From Myxococcales bacterium (lineage in GTDB: Bacteria; Myxococcota; B64-G9): a DNA stretch of 64,000 nucleotides. The first letter of the stretch is position 1. Each line of letters begins with the position of its first letter. Under the pieces are notes generated by a model, which saw nothing but the letters and a program-made list of their open reading frames with translations, did not search any database and was not told the DNA's origin. Shown here in pieces: positions 61,240 through 64,000 of this stretch. A program made the position numbers and the translations under genes. The stretch covers positions 1-64,000 of the forward strand of contig JAAZNF010000092.1 of NCBI GenBank assembly GCA_012798435.1, written 5' to 3'.

Positions 61240-62754
61240 TCACTCCCCCGCGCTGCCGTAGGTGTGCAGCCCGCTCCCGGTGAGGCCCAGGTTGACCCCC
61301 AGGAAGGTGAAGGCCACCACCAGAAAGCCCAGGATGGCGATGAGCACCGCCCGGCGCCCGCGCCAACCGTGGGTGATGCGCGCGTGCAGGAAGGCCGCGT
61401 ACACGATCCAGGTGATGAGCGACCAGGTCTCCTTGGGGTCCCAGCCCCAGGGTCGGCCCCAGGCGTAGTTGGCCCACACCGCGCCGGTGACGATGGTGAG
61501 CGTCATGAGCGGGAAGCCCGCCTGGATGGCCCGGTACACCATGCGATCGAGGGTCTCGGCCTCGGGCAATGCCTGCCGCAGCCGGTCCGCGCCCAGGATG
61601 AGCGCGCCCAGGAAGCCGCCGATGAGCAGGCCCAGGATCCACAGGGCGAAGGGGTAGGGCGCGGAGCGCAGGGATAGATAGCCGCCGCCCTCGAGCGGGC
61701 CGAGGCTCCCCCCCTCCAACACGGCCGAAAGCCCCGCGGCGAAGAGCAGCAGCACCGACCCGATGAGCGTTCCCGGTGCCACCCGGCGCGGCAAGAGGCC
61801 GGCGGGCAGGGCGTAGGCGAGGGCGGCGAGGAGCAGGAGCGAGAGCGCGATCAAACCGAACGTGGTCGCGGCCGGGAGCGCCGCACGCACCGTGCGGCCC
61901 TCCTCGTCCCGGAGAAACTCGGTGCGTTGCAGGCGGCAACGTCCCTGCTGGCAGCGATGCTCGCCCGGACACGGGGTATCCGCGTCGCAGGTTGTCTCGG
62001 AGACGCAGGCGTTCTCCTCGCAGCGGTAGGGGAGCAAGGCCCCGTGACAGTCCGCGGCGCTCTGGCACACGCCCGCCTCGCGCAGAAGAGGATAGGACAC
62101 GGGTTGGCTCCCGGGCCAGGGCACGCCGCCGGCCGCGCCCAGGATGGAAAGGACTCCCGCCGCCGCTGCGGCGATTCCCAGGGCGCGGTCGGAGACGCCG
62201 GTGGCGCGCAGGTGCAGCACCCCGGCCACCGCCGCCAGGAAGAAACAGGCGTAGCCGAGGAAGGCGGTGATCACGTGGATGTGCAGCCACCAGGACTGGA
62301 GCGCCGGGACCAGGGGGAGCACGTCGCGCTGGAGCTGGAGCGAGGCCAGCCCCATGGCCAGGTTCGCCAGCACCATGGCGGCCACGGTGAGCGGGAAGGC
62401 GGCGCGGCCCTTCCAGACGCGCTCGGCCACGAGCCCGGCCAGCACCAGCGCGAAGCCGAAGAACACCAGCGACTCGTACAGGTTGGTGAAGGGGGGGTGC
62501 CCCAGCCAGGCGGAGAAACGCTCGAACCCCTCCAGCGCCCGGCCGAGCGCGCGCTCCGAGGCCAGCACCTCGATGCGCCCGCCCTCGTACCAGCGCCAAC
62601 CCAGACCCAGGGCGTGGGCCGAGAGCCCCAGCCATCCCAGCAGAAGCACCAGCCGGCGCAGCCAGGCCTTCCGCGTGGCGAACGCGACCAGGGCGAGCAG
62701 GCACGCCGCGAGATACGCGGCGAAGGCCGCGCTGAAGAAGGTCTGGCTGGTCAC
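61240..62754 (-). CDS. ccsA: Cytochrome c assembly protein CcsA (CcsB-type) with Cys-rich periplasmic insertion
   Basis: This 504-residue multi-helix membrane protein has the heme-handling WWD signature ([23 protein letters not shown]) near residue 425-445, a conserved membrane His ([15 protein letters not shown]) and several further helices, as in the System II cytochrome c synthetase partner of ResB. Unusually, a loop at about residues 228-273 contains eight cysteines in two C-x5-C-x5/8-C-x4-C modules like those in nearby lipoproteins. The loop should be in the periplasm and could form disulfides. It overlaps resB by ATGA and abuts engB. Confidence 0.9.
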   Translation of the reverse strand: MTSQTFFSAAFAAYLAACLLALVAFATRKAWLRRLVLLLGWLGLSAHALGLGWRWYEGGRIEVLASERALGRALEGFERFSAWLGHPPFTNLYESLVFFGFALVLAGLVAERVWKGRAAFPLTVAAMVLANLAMGLASLQLQRDVLPLVPALQSWWLHIHVITAFLGYACFFLAAVAGVLHLRATGVSDRALGIAAAAAGVLSILGAAGGVPWPGSQPVSYPLLREAGVCQSAADCHGALLPYRCEENACVSETTCDADTPCPGEHRCQQGRCRLQRTEFLRDEEGRTVRAALPAATTFGLIALSLLLLAALAYALPAGLLPRRVAPGTLIGSVLLLFAAGLSAVLEGGSLGPLEGGGYLSLRSAPYPFALWILGLLIGGFLGALILGADRLRQALPEAETLDRMVYRAIQAGFPLMTLTIVTGAVWANYAWGRPWGWDPKETWSLITWIVYAAFLHARITHGWRGRRAVLIAILGFLVVAFTFLGVNLGLTGSGLHTYGSAGE

Positions 62755-64000
62755 CGGGGCCCTCCCGTCGTTCGGGTCCGCAGACGTTCACCCACGTCCC
62801 GCTCGAACTCCTCCGCGCCCCGGCGCGCCCACAAAAACACCTCGAGCGTCCCCTGGGGCGTGGGCCGGATCCACAAGCGCCGGTGTGCGGGGCCGAAGGC
62901 GAGCAGCAAGCCGAAAAGGAGCAGCGCGCTCCCCAGCCACAGCACCGGCGGCGACGGGTCGCGGCTCACGCTCAGGACGGTGGCGTAGCCCGGCCGCACC
63001 GAAAGCAGCGAAAGCGCCGGCCGCGCGGGCAGGAGGACGGACAGGTCGAGCGGGTGGCGCAAAAAGAGCGGATATCGCTGGCGCCGGCCGTCCGGGTATT
63101 CGACCTCGATGCGGGCCAGGTCGCCGTGCGGCGTGCCCGTCTCGATGCCGTGCAGGCGGTAGCGGCCGCCATCGGGCGCGCGCAGGATCTCCTCTCCCGG
63201 CGCGAAGCTCACCTCGCGCGACCCGTCCCCATGGGGGAGCCGCAGGGTGGCCCGGTCGAGGGCGCGCACGGCCTGGTAGCTCGACTGGAACAGCCGGTAC
63301 CCCTCGCGCGCAAACGGCCGGTTCACCTCGAGCCGCGCGCGCTGGGGCGGCTGGCCGACGCCTGTGACCTCGATCTCGCTCACGTAGTGCCGCACCGCCA
63401 TGTCGCCCGGGGCGTAGCGCAGGATGGAAAAGTCCAGGCAGCGCACCCGGAAGGGGAGGTGCAGCATCTCGGAGCCGCCCTCGGGGAGCTGGACCTCGAC
63501 CGCGTCGCTCTCTTCGCCCGGTGCCAATGCCAGCGTTCCCTCCAGCGAGGCCACCTGGCCCAGGCCGCCGCCGAGCAGGATCACGATGATGCCGAGGTGT
63601 ACGAGCAGGAAGCCGGCCCGGCCGAGACGCCCCCGCTCGGCCAGCCAGAAGGCGCTGTTCTGTGCTGCGCGGCGAAGTGGCATTCCCGTGCGACGGCGCG
63701 CCTCGTCGATGGTCACCGGCCGGTCCCACGGGATCTCCAGCCGGCGTACCCCGGCCACCCCGGACGGCTCCGGCGGGCAGCGGGCGAGCTCCCGGCCCAG
63801 CGAGAAGAGGCGGGGCAGGGAGCAGGCGGTGAGGTTCAGCGAAAGGAGCAGGAGCAGCAGCGAGAACCACCACGAGTGGAACAGATCGAAGGCCCCGAAG
63901 AAAGAGAGCAACTGGAAGGCGACGGGCGAGTACATCCGCTCGAGGTGGAGCGCGCTCAGGCCGGGGGATTGGGGAAGCTGCGGGACGAACGTCCCCAGCA
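62751..64000 (-). CDS. resB: ResB-like cytochrome c biogenesis protein, C-terminal part (5' end outside window)
   Basis: The minus-strand frame stays open to the window end. The first ATG (63935) is not the start: upstream codons continue in frame as LGTFVPQLP...SALHLER, matching ResB's N-terminal region. The visible part (about 416 residues) contains a hydrophobic helix ([15 protein letters not shown]), a second helix ([19 protein letters not shown]), a large periplasmic domain and a final helix ([19 protein letters not shown]). It works with CcsA in System II cytochrome c maturation. It overlaps ccsA by four bases. No thioredoxin-like ResA gene is visible in the window. Confidence 0.88.
   Translation of the reverse strand, partial: LGTFVPQLPQSPGLSALHLERMYSPVAFQLLSFFGAFDLFHSWWFSLLLLLLSLNLTACSLPRLFSLGRELARCPPEPSGVAGVRRLEIPWDRPVTIDEARRRTGMPLRRAAQNSAFWLAERGRLGRAGFLLVHLGIIVILLGGGLGQVASLEGTLALAPGEESDAVEVQLPEGGSEMLHLPFRVRCLDFSILRYAPGDMAVRHYVSEIEVTGVGQPPQRARLEVNRPFAREGYRLFQSSYQAVRALDRATLRLPHGDGSREVSFAPGEEILRAPDGGRYRLHGIETGTPHGDLARIEVEYPDGRRQRYPLFLRHPLDLSVLLPARPALSLLSVRPGYATVLSVSRDPSPPVLWLGSALLLFGLLLAFGPAHRRLWIRPTPQGTLEVFLWARRGAEEFERDVGERLRTRTTGGPR

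Overview
The window is GC-rich chromosomal DNA packed with genes on both strands, with no rRNA, tRNA, CRISPR array, phage or insertion sequence that I could recognise. Several traits suggest a Myxococcota-like (former deltaproteobacterial) bacterium. Four large secreted proteins end in a Gly/Cys-rich motif, a hydrophobic helix and an Arg tail (MYXO-CTERM-like). Others carry MopE-type Asp/Cys metal-binding repeats, a myxobacterial-style PilZ protein, a Hanks-type Ser/Thr kinase, and a zinc-ribbon/GYF/TPR protein that recalls gliding-machinery components. The lineage is an inference from protein families. The giant 2-hydroxyacyl-CoA dehydratase activase-type protein hints at anaerobic or facultative metabolism.

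Layout. 1-3000: end of a secreted Cys-containing protein, then a response regulator-prmA-rsmE operon behind a good sigma-70-type promoter with a palindrome on its -10. 3000-3340: a gene remnant and three copies of a GGGGCCTGTCCCC-type repeat. 3339-8429: TetR regulator plus a 1457-residue dehydratase-activase-like protein. 8445-18457: small membrane and hypothetical proteins, a secreted C39-like peptidase, an LCCL-domain operon, a CDP-alcohol phosphotransferase-like protein and a gingipain-like (C25) protease. 18465-24745: two small proteins, then a minus-strand Crp-like/GYF-TPR/serS operon. 24876-32070: MopE-like lipoprotein, rpmE-DUF1385-prfA-prmC, a PilZ-like protein, an adenylate kinase-like protein, and lipoprotein-rsfS-comF. 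32483-46683: a second C25 protease, a lipoprotein, an ECF sigma/anti-sigma/caspase-like operon, a Big-domain lipoprotein, a beta-helix protein and an FG-GAP lipoprotein. 46796-55935: kinase plus zinc-ribbon membrane protein, Cys-rich lipoprotein, cold-shock protein, polA-histidine kinase, and small proteins. 56143-60422: RND efflux pair. 60661-64000: resB (cut by the window end)-ccsA-engB.

How the genes fit together. Housekeeping translation and assembly operons (prmA-rsmE, rpmE-prfA-prmC, serS, rsfS, engB, polA, resB-ccsA) are interleaved with an extensive surface and secretion gene set. The surface set includes two gingipain-like proteases, a C39-like peptidase, and a predicted exported caspase-fold protein whose C-terminal half looks like an outer-membrane barrel and which lies in one operon with an ECF sigma factor and a zinc-type anti-sigma. 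A recurring Cys module (C-x5-C-x5-C-x4-C and variants) appears in several lipoproteins and, unexpectedly, inside an extracytoplasmic loop of the cytochrome c assembly protein CcsA.
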